A model generated the notes under the pieces. That model was not told the origin of the DNA. It was given only the letters and a program-made list of their open reading frames with translations, and did no database searches. From positions 434,001-498,000 of the forward strand of contig CAVYWA010000005.1 in assembly GCA_963772165.1 (NCBI GenBank): a stretch of DNA of 64,000 nucleotides, given 5' to 3'. This DNA comes from JAGVPT01 sp963772165 (GTDB taxonomy: Bacteria > Bacteroidota > Ignavibacteria > UBA10030 > UBA8401). Of this stretch, positions 53,031-61,969 are shown in pieces (the stretch's first letter is position 1; each line of letters opens with the position of its first letter). Made by a program: the position numbers and the translations under genes.

Positions 53031-53744
53031 ATGAGCGAGTCGCTGAACAATAAAATAGCTATTGTGACCGGTGCCAGCAGGGGTATCGGGAAAGCAATTG
53101 CTCTTTCTTTGGCGAAGGAGGGGGTTAAGGTTGTGCTTGCTGCCCGTAATCGAGACGGTTTGGAATCCGTCGAGGGGGAAGTTCACAGGACCGGCGGACA
53201 GTGCATGGCTGTTCAGACAGACGTTGGAGAAGAAGCTCATGTCGAGCGTCTTATAAAGACGGCGACGGATGAATTTGGCACAGTTGATATTCTCGTCAAC
53301 AATGCAGGATACGGTCTCTTTTCAAAGGTTGCTGATACTGCAGTGAAAGATTTCGACGGGATGATGAATGTAAATTTGCGCGGCGTGTTCTTATGCTGCA
53401 AGGGAGTTCTTCCGCTCATGGTCCGCCAAAAAAGTGGAGCCATCATTAATATCGCTTCTTTAGCTGGGAAGAATTCATTCGCCGGCGGCGCCATCTATTC
53501 TGCTACGAAATGGGGCCTGCTTGGATTTTCCCGCTCGCTGATGCTGGAGGTTCGGGATTTTAATATCCGTGTCGTTTCAATCTGTCCCGGTTCGGTCAAC
53601 ACCTCGTTTTCCGATCATTCTAAAGATTCAGACAAGATCATTCAGCCTCAAGATGTCGCCGACACGGTTCTTTTTGCTCTCACCATGCCGGCTCGGAGCA
53701 ATGTCAGTGAAATAGATATTCGCCCGACAATAGCTCCGAAGTAA
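53031..53744 (+). CDS. Second short-chain dehydrogenase/reductase in tandem
   Basis: 237 residues, starting 2 bp after the previous SDR. TGASRGIG (13-20), NNAGYG, IASLAGKN and the catalytic YSATK are present. The two tandem proteins share LRGVFLC and other stretches, so they look like an old duplication. Substrate is unknown; both may work on pterin side chains or one on fatty acyl chains. The next gene, an FNR-like flavoprotein, begins 18 bp later. Confidence 0.85.
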   Translation: MSESLNNKIAIVTGASRGIGKAIALSLAKEGVKVVLAARNRDGLESVEGEVHRTGGQCMAVQTDVGEEAHVERLIKTATDEFGTVDILVNNAGYGLFSKVADTAVKDFDGMMNVNLRGVFLCCKGVLPLMVRQKSGAIINIASLAGKNSFAGGAIYSATKWGLLGFSRSLMLEVRDFNIRVVSICPGSVNTSFSDHSKDSDKIIQPQDVADTVLFALTMPARSNVSEIDIRPTIAPK

Positions 53745-53762
53745 ACTCATTGCATTGCTATT

Positions 53763-54761
53763 ATGGAAATTTTTGACATAACGATCATCGGCGGCGGGCC
53801 GGTCGGACTTTTTGCCTCGTTTTATGCTGGCCTTCGCCACATGAAAACGAAAATTATCGATGCGCTTCCTGAATTAGGCGGTCAGTTGACGGCGTTGTAT
53901 CCCGAAAAATATATTTATGACGTCGCTGGATTTCCCAAAGTGGTGGCAAAAGAACTGGCCAAAAATCTTATCGAACAGGGGCTTCATCACAATCCTACGG
54001 TCTGTCTTAATGAAAAGGTTGAATCGCTTCAGCCGGATGAAATCGACGGACAAAAGATTCTCAAATTATCGACGCATAACGGAGGGGTCCATAATACAAA
54101 GGCGTTGCTCCTGACCGTCGGCATCGGCGCGTTCGTGCCGCGCAGGCTGGATTTTCCCGGATTGGAAAAATTGGAAAATACATATGTCCACTATTTCGTG
54201 AAGGACAAGTCTATTTTTAAAGACAAGGAGCTCTTGATTGTCGGCGGAGGTGACAGCGCCGTTGATTGGGCGCTGAACTTGCAGGATACTGCAAAGCACA
54301 TTACTCTCATTCACCGTCGCGATGAATTTCGTGCTCATGAAGACAGCGTCAAGAAACTCATGTCCTCTCAAGCGGAGGTCAAACTCTGGTTTGAAATCGA
54401 TTCCGTTGCCGGCGATTCTTCGATCGAACAGGTTGTCGTCAAGAACAATCGGACGAATGAAACTGAAACACTGAACGTCGAGCATCTTCTCCTCAATTTG
54501 GGATTTGTCGCCAGTCTCGGTCCGCTTCGGGATTGGGGATTGGAAATTGAGAAGGGGGACATAAAAGTGACAACGAAGATGGAAACAAACATTCCCGGTA
54601 TTTACGCCGCCGGCGATATTGCGACGTTTCCGGGCAAACTAAAACTTATCGCCACCGGGTTTGGCGAGGCGGCCATTGCTGTCAATAATATTAAATCGTT
54701 TATCGATCCGAAGGCAAGGTTTTTTCCAGGGCACAGCAGCGATATGAAATCCAAGAAATAA
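53763..54761 (+). CDS. Ferredoxin-NADP reductase, thioredoxin-reductase-like type
   Basis: 332 residues with two nucleotide-binding folds: IIGGGPVGLFAS for FAD (residues about 8-19) and LIVGGGDSAVDWAL for NADPH (about 159-172), then AAGDIATFPGKLKLIATGFGEA near the end. The CxxC disulfide of thioredoxin reductase is absent, which marks the FNR (YumC) group that moves electrons between NADPH and ferredoxin or flavodoxin. The following gene begins 3 bp later. Confidence 0.92.
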   Translation: MEIFDITIIGGGPVGLFASFYAGLRHMKTKIIDALPELGGQLTALYPEKYIYDVAGFPKVVAKELAKNLIEQGLHHNPTVCLNEKVESLQPDEIDGQKILKLSTHNGGVHNTKALLLTVGIGAFVPRRLDFPGLEKLENTYVHYFVKDKSIFKDKELLIVGGGDSAVDWALNLQDTAKHITLIHRRDEFRAHEDSVKKLMSSQAEVKLWFEIDSVAGDSSIEQVVVKNNRTNETETLNVEHLLLNLGFVASLGPLRDWGLEIEKGDIKVTTKMETNIPGIYAAGDIATFPGKLKLIATGFGEAAIAVNNIKSFIDPKARFFPGHSSDMKSKK

Positions 54762-54764
54762 TCG

Positions 54765-55722
54765 ATGAAAACACCTCACCCGCTTCTTATTACGTATACA
54801 CTCACGCCTCACCAGCTTCAAAGAATTATCGAGGTCTCTTCGCTGGTTGAAGTCCATTACGCGCCAACGATCGAAGAAGCGAAGAAACACTACTCGTCGG
54901 CAGAAATTCTCTTCGGCGATATTCCGAGAGATCAATTTCTGCTTCATGCCCCGGCTCCGCTGGGTTCAAATTTCGACGGTTGGATCGGACCGGTTTCTCT
55001 ACCCGGAATTATTATACAGTGACGTTACCTTATGCTGTTCGCGCGGGATGCACAAATTTCAAATGACAGAGCTGTTGTTCGGAATGATGATCAGCATAAC
55101 GCGAAAACTATTTTCATACCATGATCTTCAGAAGAATAATGAATGGACAACGGGACTGATCAAAGATTCCGATGTTATTGCGGGCAAAACCCTGGGGATC
55201 GTCGGATTGGGTTCGATCGGCAGCATGATGGCAAAAGTTGGAAAGTCATTCGGCATGAAGGTCATCGGCACGAAACGAACACCTCACGCGGTGGAATTTG
55301 TCGACGAAGTTTTTTCTCCGTCGCAAATGGAAAAATTACTGCATAGTTCCGATCATGTCGTTAACGTCACCCCGCTCACGCCTGAAACGACGAAGATGTT
55401 CGGAGAAAAAGAATTTGCAGCAATGAAGCCGACCGCGGTGTTTTATAACTTCGGAAGAGGAGCTTCAGTTGACGGGGATGCTCTCGTGAAAGCTTTGGAA
55501 CAGGGGACAATAAAAGCAGCCGCTCTTGACACTTTTGAAGAAGAGCCATTACCCAAAAATAATCAGCTCTGGAGCGCCAAAAACATATTTATCACACCTC
55601 ATATCGGCGGTCCAATCCCTCACTACTACCATCTACTCACAGAAATATTTATCGACAACTTGAAACGGTATCTCGACGGCCATCCTTTTCTAACAGCCGT
55701 CGACAAAGCAAAAGGGTATTAG
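54765..55722 (+). CDS. D-isomer-specific 2-hydroxyacid dehydrogenase; +1 frameshift
   Basis: About 318 residues after repair. The NAD fold is GIVGLGSIGSMMAK, and the catalytic triad is seen as Arg in FGRGASVDGD, Glu in DTFEEEPLP and His in ITPHIGGPIPHY. The printed first frame ends at 55022; the rest reads one base later. Removing one base from the CCCCGG around 54949-54954 gives LLHAPLRWVQISTVG, the expected link. Substrate (glyoxylate, hydroxypyruvate or another keto acid) cannot be told. Confidence 0.88.
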
Positions 55723-55797
55723 CATAACACTGCTGAGGACACAACAAACTATTGACTCTTTTTGTCGTGCCCCAGCAAGGAGTAAAGCGAGCATACT

Positions 55798-56277
55798 TCA
55801 ATCGCGTTCGTGATGGTTCATTTCTTCATGGCGCTCGTGTTGCATGCGCTTCATGGATTCGGCACGGAGTACTTCGCGCCACTCTTTTTGCTGCTCAGGC
55901 GTTAAGAACTTGTTTGCTTCGAACCAACCGTCAAGTTTGTTTATGTGCAAAGCGGTTTCATTTGCAGCAACTTCGTTTATTTTCTTTTCGATGGCATCTC
56001 TATCCGGAGCATCTGACGCTAATAGCCGGCCCAATTCAAGCTTGGAAAGAGCCAATTTAGACCTGAGTTCAATAGCCTTTTTGGCTGTTTCAAATTTGAG
56101 CTCTTTCATTTGCTTTTTCTGTTCGTCGGTTAGTTTTAACTTGGCCATGGGGTTGTCTTTACCCATCTGCCCCATGTGAGGCATCGGTTTCTTCATCGGC
56201 GGTTCCGATGGTTGTTCCTGGGCATTACTGATTCCGACGAGTGCGATAATCAGCATTGCAACAAAATATTTCTTCAT
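55798..56277 (-). CDS. Spy/CpxP-like periplasmic protein
   Basis: 159 residues. A signal peptide (KKYFVAMLIIALVGISNA) is followed by a Met/Pro/Lys-rich linker and a helical domain with two LTxEQ motifs, LTDEQKKQMKEL and LTPEQQKEWREVL, the mark of Spy/CpxP proteins, which act as periplasmic chaperones or stress sensors. The tail is His/Met/Glu-rich (MQHERHEEMNHHERD) and could bind metal. AAGGAG precedes the ATG. The 290 bases between it and the next gene show no other feature. Confidence 0.8.
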   Translation of the reverse strand: MKKYFVAMLIIALVGISNAQEQPSEPPMKKPMPHMGQMGKDNPMAKLKLTDEQKKQMKELKFETAKKAIELRSKLALSKLELGRLLASDAPDRDAIEKKINEVAANETALHINKLDGWFEANKFLTPEQQKEWREVLRAESMKRMQHERHEEMNHHERD

Positions 56278-56567
56278 AGATACTCCTTAGAAATGGTGCG
56301 ACTCTTGTAGCCTTTTGGATTATACTTTATATGACAATGTATGGGAGAAAGAAGTTTAACAGGCAGCGTTTCGGTTTTGAGTTCATCAGGCATAAAGAAA
56401 GTGTCATGTTGACCATGCGGGCGGGGGAAATGGAGTCCGGTTCGAAGGACATTCAGGTTGAGTTTTCTACGCAATGAGAGCACGCTTGACATTGAGAAGT
56501 CACCGCTAACACTATTGAGCTTGAAAAAGAAGCGTCATTTGTCTATCTTATTAAGATTAAGGGTACA

Positions 56568-58679
56568 ATGATGCGTAAATATTATTATTTGTTCCTTCTT
56601 AGCTTTCTTTTCTTTGCCGGATGCCAAGTCTACAATGATTGCGCGAGTTTTATGAACCAGCGGTACGTGAATACGGTCGCGTATTTCAACACGTACTATA
56701 ATGCTCAAACCGCGTTCGATGATGGCGAAAAAGAAATTCTCGACGCTCAAACACAGGCACTAGGCAAGCCGATTTCTCAGGCCCCGGAATCCCCCCTCTC
56801 TCAGACTGCTAAAGATAAATTCAATCTTGCCATCGAAAAAGCGTCCAAGTTGCTGACCTTCTATCCGACGAGCAAATGGGTAGACAACGCTCTTCTCATG
56901 ATCGGGAAGTCTTATTTTTATCTGGGAGACGATTTAAAAGCTCAGCGAAAATTTTTGGAAATGTTTGCTAAATTTCCCGACAGCGATCTTCGTTTTGAAG
57001 CTGAATTATGGTACGGCCGTTCTCTTCTTCGGCAAAAAAGGTACGATGAAGCAGTTCAGTCGCTTGAACACCTCTACCAGGATGCAGTGGAAAAGAAAGA
57101 AAAGAAGATTGCCGGACTGGCATCTCTTTCCATAGGGAGATATTACTACCGCAGCCAGGACTATGAAAGAGCCATCGTGAACTATCAACGATCTTTGGAG
57201 ATATCGAATGATGGCGCGTTAAACGCGGAAACCGAGTTGCAGATCGGTTACTGTTATATAGCAATGGCCGATACCCAGAAAGCGTCGCAGGCATTCACGG
57301 GAGTAGAAGATTTTGCCCCTGAGTATGCGACATCGTTCGCGGCAAAATTTGAAAATATTAGAATTCTGATTTCGGCTCATCAATACGATGAAGCTCTGAA
57401 GCGTCTCCAGAGTTTTCTCAGCAACGCAAAGAATCTTGAGAATTTCTCAAGGATTCAGCTTGAGATCGGGAGAGTCTATCTCGCTCAAAACAGAGTAGCC
57501 GATGCGATTGCCAAGTTTTCGTTTGTGGATACGTCGTATGCGAAGAGCGACGATGCAGCGAAGGCATACTATAGTCTCGGAAAAATCTATGAGACAGTGC
57601 AAGTGAACTATGCCAAAGCCGGCACGAATTACAGCAAAGCAAGACTTGAATTTCCCGCTTCCTTGATCACTCCTGACGCTTCAAAAAAAGCCGATGCCTT
57701 TGTAAAATACTTTGCACTCTATTCGGAGATGAGGCGTTATGACAGCCTTATCGCAGTGATCAAAGCAAACAGGATCAAACGCGATTCCATCGCCCGCGCA
57801 GCCGATACTCTTCATGCGGCAGACACTTCCTCGGTTTTTTCAAAAAATGAAAAAACTCAGGCTGGCTCTAAAGAAGCTCCTCAAAAGTTGCAGGCGGAAA
57901 GAGATTCGCTGGTCCGGCTCGACTCCCTTAAACGGGAAGCTAATGTCAAGCTCTTTGCGACCGAGACGCATACGATCGATACTCTTCGTCAAGCGATAGT
58001 AAGGTCTCACTTCGAACTGGCCGGAATTTTTTTCCTGGAATTAGAGCGCCAGGATTCCGCATTATTCTGGTATCAAAGAGTTATTGATGAGGGAGGTCAG
58101 ACCGAATATGTTCCTCGGGCCATATTCACCCTCGCTGAAATTTTCAAGACGACGGGGGCCAATGGGAAAGTAGAGTCTGATTCGTTATATTCGGAGGTTA
58201 TCTCGCGGTTTCCAGAATCGCCGTATGCACAGGAGTCGCGTCGAATATTGGGAATTCCTTTGCTTGTTGCCCGCAAGGACTCTGCTGAAGCGTTGTTCCT
58301 TCATGCGGAAACGTATTTTGACGGTCCGGATGCCGACAGTGCACTGCCAATTTTGTACAGAATAGTGCAGGAAAATCGTTCATCGCCGTACTGCCCTAAA
58401 GCACTCTATACAATCGGCTGGTTGTACGAGAATAAACTGGAAAAGGAAGACAGTGCAAGCGCCGTTTACCGCCGGTTGATCAAAGTATATCCAAGCTCTC
58501 AATTTGCTCTTGCGGTGGAGCCGAAGGTACAAGAAGAAGATAATGAAAAGAAGGAAGCCGATCGAAAGGCTGCACAAGAATTGGCAGAGAAGAAGAAAAA
58601 AGAGGAAGCGGCAAAGAAGGCTGAAACTGAAGCTAAAGATGCGAAAGCTAAACCTGCCCCGGCCAGGGAACAGCCTTGA
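56568..58679 (+). CDS. TPR lipoprotein, PorW/SprE-like
   Basis: 703 residues. The signal peptide ends in a lipobox, FLFFAGC, so the protein is lipid-anchored. Directly after it, RYVNTVAYFNTYYNAQTAFDDG resembles the N-terminus of PorW/SprE, TPR lipoproteins linked to type IX secretion and gliding. About ten tetratricopeptide-type helical pairs follow, with FYPTSKW and FPDSDLR linkers. The C-terminus is low complexity, rich in Lys, Glu and Ala. No other type IX genes are in the window, so the assignment is by similarity only. Confidence 0.75.
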   Translation: MMRKYYYLFLLSFLFFAGCQVYNDCASFMNQRYVNTVAYFNTYYNAQTAFDDGEKEILDAQTQALGKPISQAPESPLSQTAKDKFNLAIEKASKLLTFYPTSKWVDNALLMIGKSYFYLGDDLKAQRKFLEMFAKFPDSDLRFEAELWYGRSLLRQKRYDEAVQSLEHLYQDAVEKKEKKIAGLASLSIGRYYYRSQDYERAIVNYQRSLEISNDGALNAETELQIGYCYIAMADTQKASQAFTGVEDFAPEYATSFAAKFENIRILISAHQYDEALKRLQSFLSNAKNLENFSRIQLEIGRVYLAQNRVADAIAKFSFVDTSYAKSDDAAKAYYSLGKIYETVQVNYAKAGTNYSKARLEFPASLITPDASKKADAFVKYFALYSEMRRYDSLIAVIKANRIKRDSIARAADTLHAADTSSVFSKNEKTQAGSKEAPQKLQAERDSLVRLDSLKREANVKLFATETHTIDTLRQAIVRSHFELAGIFFLELERQDSALFWYQRVIDEGGQTEYVPRAIFTLAEIFKTTGANGKVESDSLYSEVISRFPESPYAQESRRILGIPLLVARKDSAEALFLHAETYFDGPDADSALPILYRIVQENRSSPYCPKALYTIGWLYENKLEKEDSASAVYRRLIKVYPSSQFALAVEPKVQEEDNEKKEADRKAAQELAEKKKKEEAAKKAETEAKDAKAKPAPAREQP

Positions 58680-58708
58680 ACGACCGGCCATCATAACCGC
58701 AGAAACGC

Positions 58709-59476
58709 ATGATCCAAGAACACGCACCGATCACAGCCGTAAAAGACATCGCATCCAATATTTTCCAACTTTCTTTTCTTTCCCCTTCAATTTCTCACAG
58801 CGCCCTTCCGGGGCAATTTGTTAATGTCAAAGCGGAAGAGTCTGCAATTCCGCTTCTCCGGCGCCCGTTTAGCATTTTCTCCGTGGAAGGTGAAACCGTT
58901 TCAATCCTTTTTAATGTCGTCGGGCTTGGTACAAGACTGCTGTCGCAAAAAAAAGCCGGTGAAACTCTGGACGTCCTTGGTCCGCTGGGAAACGGTGTAT
59001 TCCCGTATAGCGATGAAAAGTATGAAACGGCGTTGTTGGTTGCCGGCGGGCTCGGCGTTGCCGCATTTCCTTTTCTGAATTCACGCTTGCGTGCATCGAA
59101 AAAAGTCGTTTCTTTTCTCGGCGCAAAAACGTCGTCATGGGTTGTACGGAAGGGGTTGGACAATATCCACGTTGCGACCGACGATGGAAGCGAAGGTTTC
59201 CATGGAACAGTTGTCGATTTGTTGAAAAAATTTATGGATGAGAACAGCGTTCCTCATCCTCGAATTTATTCCTGCGGTCCCATGCCGATGATGCGGGCGT
59301 TGGCGAAGTATTCCCGTGAAAAGGACATTCCATGTTATGCAGCGCTTGAGCGCGAGATGGCATGCGGCATAGGGCTTTGCCAGGGATGCCCGGTTGAAAC
59401 CGCAGGCGACGGGAGAAAATATAAATTGGTGTGCAAGGATGGCCCCGTTTTTGAAGTCCAAGATATATTATTTTAA
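58709..59476 (+). CDS. pyrK: Dihydroorotate dehydrogenase electron-transfer subunit
   Basis: 255-residue iron-sulfur flavoprotein that passes electrons from dihydroorotate dehydrogenase to NAD. FAD motif RRPFSIFSVEG, NAD-binding VAGGLGVAAFPF and the 2Fe-2S cluster MACGIGLCQGCPVE with a fourth Cys in KLVCKDGP are present. It is 3 bp before pyrD, the usual pair for the class 1B enzyme. The start at 58709 lies 29 bp after the TPR gene. Confidence 0.95.
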   Translation: MIQEHAPITAVKDIASNIFQLSFLSPSISHSALPGQFVNVKAEESAIPLLRRPFSIFSVEGETVSILFNVVGLGTRLLSQKKAGETLDVLGPLGNGVFPYSDEKYETALLVAGGLGVAAFPFLNSRLRASKKVVSFLGAKTSSWVVRKGLDNIHVATDDGSEGFHGTVVDLLKKFMDENSVPHPRIYSCGPMPMMRALAKYSREKDIPCYAALEREMACGIGLCQGCPVETAGDGRKYKLVCKDGPVFEVQDILF

Positions 59477-59479
59477 CCG

Positions 59480-60421
59480 ATGAATGAATCTTTTACACTC
59501 CGGAACTTTCGGTTTAACAATCGAATTTTTGTCGCCTCGGGCACCTTCGGCTACGGCGATGAAATGAGCGAATTGGTCGAGCTTGATAAGCTCGGCGGCA
59601 TTATGACGAAATCGCTCTCACTGAAACCCCGGGACGGAAATCCTCCTCCCAGAATTACGGAAACGGCGAGCGGGATGTTGAATTCTATCGGGCTTGCGAA
59701 TATCGGTGTTCAGAGATTTATCGAAGAGAAGATCCCGGCCATTGCAAAACATGGTTGCGCTATTATTGCGAACATCGCAGCAAGTTCCATTGAAGAATAC
59801 TGCGATGTCCTCGAATTGCTCGATCCATACAAGCGAATTGACGGGTTTGAGATTAATGTCTCGTGCCCGAATGTCAAAGAGGGGGGGCTAAGTTTCGGGA
59901 CTGACCCGGCTAAAGTGGCGTTGATAACGAAAGAACTGCGGAATCGGACCCGAAAACCGCTCATTGTTAAACTTACTCCTAATGTCACTCATATTTCCGA
60001 GTTCGCGCGCGCCGCAGAAGCTGAAGGCGCCGATGCCGTTTCTGTCATCAACACCCTTATTGGAATGGCGGTAAATATTCATACAAAAAAGCCGAAGCTT
60101 TCGACCGTTACGGGGGGGCTGTCCGGCCCGGCAATCAAGCCGGTCGCCCTTGCGAAAGTTTTTGAAGTGTATAAGTCAGTCAAGATTCCAGTTTTTGGAA
60201 TCGGAGGCATCGCAACCTGGGAAGATGCGATAGAATTTTTCCTCGTTGGAGCGAGCGCTATTCAGGTCGGCACCCAGAATTTTGTCAACCCTGCCACAGC
60301 GGTTGAGATTTCCAAAGGTGTCGCGGAGTATTGTGCAAGCCATGCGATCGACGACATCTCGCAATTGGTAGGAAGCCTGAAGGCCGACGCCAATGTCTCT
60401 GTCATTCAAAGCTGGCTGTAA
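59480..60421 (+). CDS. pyrD: Dihydroorotate dehydrogenase, class 1B catalytic subunit
   Basis: 313-residue FMN enzyme oxidising dihydroorotate in pyrimidine synthesis. ASGTFGYGDE, the catalytic Cys in FEINVSCPNVKEGG, VKLTPNVTHI, GGLSGPAIKPVAL and GIGGIATWEDAIEF are class 1 hallmarks; the Cys base and the pyrK neighbour place it in class 1B, which uses NAD. The end overlaps a possible folC start by 29 bases. Confidence 0.97.
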   Translation: MNESFTLRNFRFNNRIFVASGTFGYGDEMSELVELDKLGGIMTKSLSLKPRDGNPPPRITETASGMLNSIGLANIGVQRFIEEKIPAIAKHGCAIIANIAASSIEEYCDVLELLDPYKRIDGFEINVSCPNVKEGGLSFGTDPAKVALITKELRNRTRKPLIVKLTPNVTHISEFARAAEAEGADAVSVINTLIGMAVNIHTKKPKLSTVTGGLSGPAIKPVALAKVFEVYKSVKIPVFGIGGIATWEDAIEFFLVGASAIQVGTQNFVNPATAVEISKGVAEYCASHAIDDISQLVGSLKADANVSVIQSWL

Positions 60422-61751
60422 TTCCGCAATATTGCAATCATCTTTTGTGAGCCAAACCCGTTCGACACTCGAATATCTCTACGGCCTGCAGACTTTTGGA
60501 ATGAAACTCGGGCTGCGCAACATCCGCACATTGCTTCATTTTTGTCACGATCCTCAGAAGCAATTTCGGTCTGTCCACGTTGCAGGGACAAACGGAAAGG
60601 GATCAACGTCGGCGATGATCGCAGCAGTGTTGCAATCCGCCGGTTACCGGACCGGACTGTACACCTCGCCGCACTTGGTGAAGTTCAACGAACGGATTCG
60701 CGTTAACGGTAAGATGATTTCGGACTCTGACCTCGTTCGATACGCTGCTTTGCTCCGTCCTCAAATAGACCGTTTCAGGGCGACATTTTTTGAGGCAACG
60801 ACCGCTATCGCATTCAAATACTTTGCAGATAAAAAAGTAGACATTGCAGTTATTGAAACAGGGTTGGGGGGAAGACTCGATGCGACCAATGTTCTTGTTC
60901 CTGAAGTTTCTGTCATCACGGCAATCGCGAAAGACCATACCCAGCATCTCGGCCGATCGCTGTGGAAAATTGCTTATGAAAAAGGGGGAATCATCAAACG
61001 GGGTAAAGCGTGTGTTGTTGGAACTATGAACCGGAATCCTTTTTTGGAGCTGCAAAATATTGCTAAGCAGCGCCGTTCCCGCCTTATCACAATAAAAAAT
61101 ATACGTTCATCGGAGGCCGCTACGGCAGAGGGTAATTTTCAAATTATGGATATCCTGACCGAGAACGCTTCGTATGATAAACTCCGGATTCCTTTACTTG
61201 GCAAATACCAAGCGTCTAACACTAAAGTCGCAATTTCCGCTCTGGAATATCTGCAGTCAAAAGGAATAACCATACCAAATTCTGCTTTTCGACGCGGACT
61301 TGAACGTGTACACCGATTGACGGGAATCCGGGGCCGATTTGAAGTGCTGCGTCGTCGTCCCTTAATTATCCTCGATGTTGGCCATAATCCGGCAGCCGTT
61401 TCTGCAATCGTTGGTTCGTTGGGGGAGATGGAATACAAGAAACTTATTCTTGTTTTCGGCGTTATGAAAGACAAAGACTACAAGTCAATGGTTCGAACTT
61501 TTGCCTCACTAAAACCCGTCGTTTTTGCGGTTCAGCCGGGAATGGAGAGGGCGTTATCGGCAACAATCATCGCCGATATTTTTCATGCGTTGAAGTGTCA
61601 GGCGTATGCATTCGGGGATGTCACTGCGGGGATTCGTGAAGCGTTGCGAACTCAAAAGAAAAATGATTTGTTGTTGATATGCGGTTCCCACTACGTAGTC
61701 GGCGAAGCTCTGTCGGCATTCCCCAACAGCGCTCACCGAAAAAGTTCTTGA
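60393..61751 (+). CDS. folC: Folylpolyglutamate synthase / dihydrofolate synthase
   Basis: 452 residues if ATG 60393 is used, 434 from GTG 60447, which lies beyond pyrD and gives a more usual N-terminus (SQTRSTLEYLYGLQ). The Mur-ligase ATP site is VAGTNGKGSTSAMIA, with FEATTAIAFKYFAD, ETGLGGRLDATN and DVGHNPAAV. It adds glutamate to folate. Its position after pyrD is probably chance operon packing. A 218-base gap with AT-rich, promoter-like sequence follows before rho. Confidence 0.95.
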   Translation: MSLSFKAGCNSAILQSSFVSQTRSTLEYLYGLQTFGMKLGLRNIRTLLHFCHDPQKQFRSVHVAGTNGKGSTSAMIAAVLQSAGYRTGLYTSPHLVKFNERIRVNGKMISDSDLVRYAALLRPQIDRFRATFFEATTAIAFKYFADKKVDIAVIETGLGGRLDATNVLVPEVSVITAIAKDHTQHLGRSLWKIAYEKGGIIKRGKACVVGTMNRNPFLELQNIAKQRRSRLITIKNIRSSEAATAEGNFQIMDILTENASYDKLRIPLLGKYQASNTKVAISALEYLQSKGITIPNSAFRRGLERVHRLTGIRGRFEVLRRRPLIILDVGHNPAAVSAIVGSLGEMEYKKLILVFGVMKDKDYKSMVRTFASLKPVVFAVQPGMERALSATIIADIFHALKCQAYAFGDVTAGIREALRTQKKNDLLLICGSHYVVGEALSAFPNSAHRKSS

Positions 61752-61969
61752 CAATGAAAGCATTTAACTCTATATTTCAACCAATAAAGATGTTTTTGTG
61801 ACAAGGGTTTTTGTTCTCAGGTTAACACTTCTAGATTACCTCGTTTGTTGCCAATTATCAGACCTTAAGCAATCAAGCATCGGTATTATTTTGAGGCTCA
61901 TTCAATCAGTGTGATAGTTTCCTCTCCGCGAGTTAAATAATCTATTTTTTTTGAAGGGATATTTCCATC

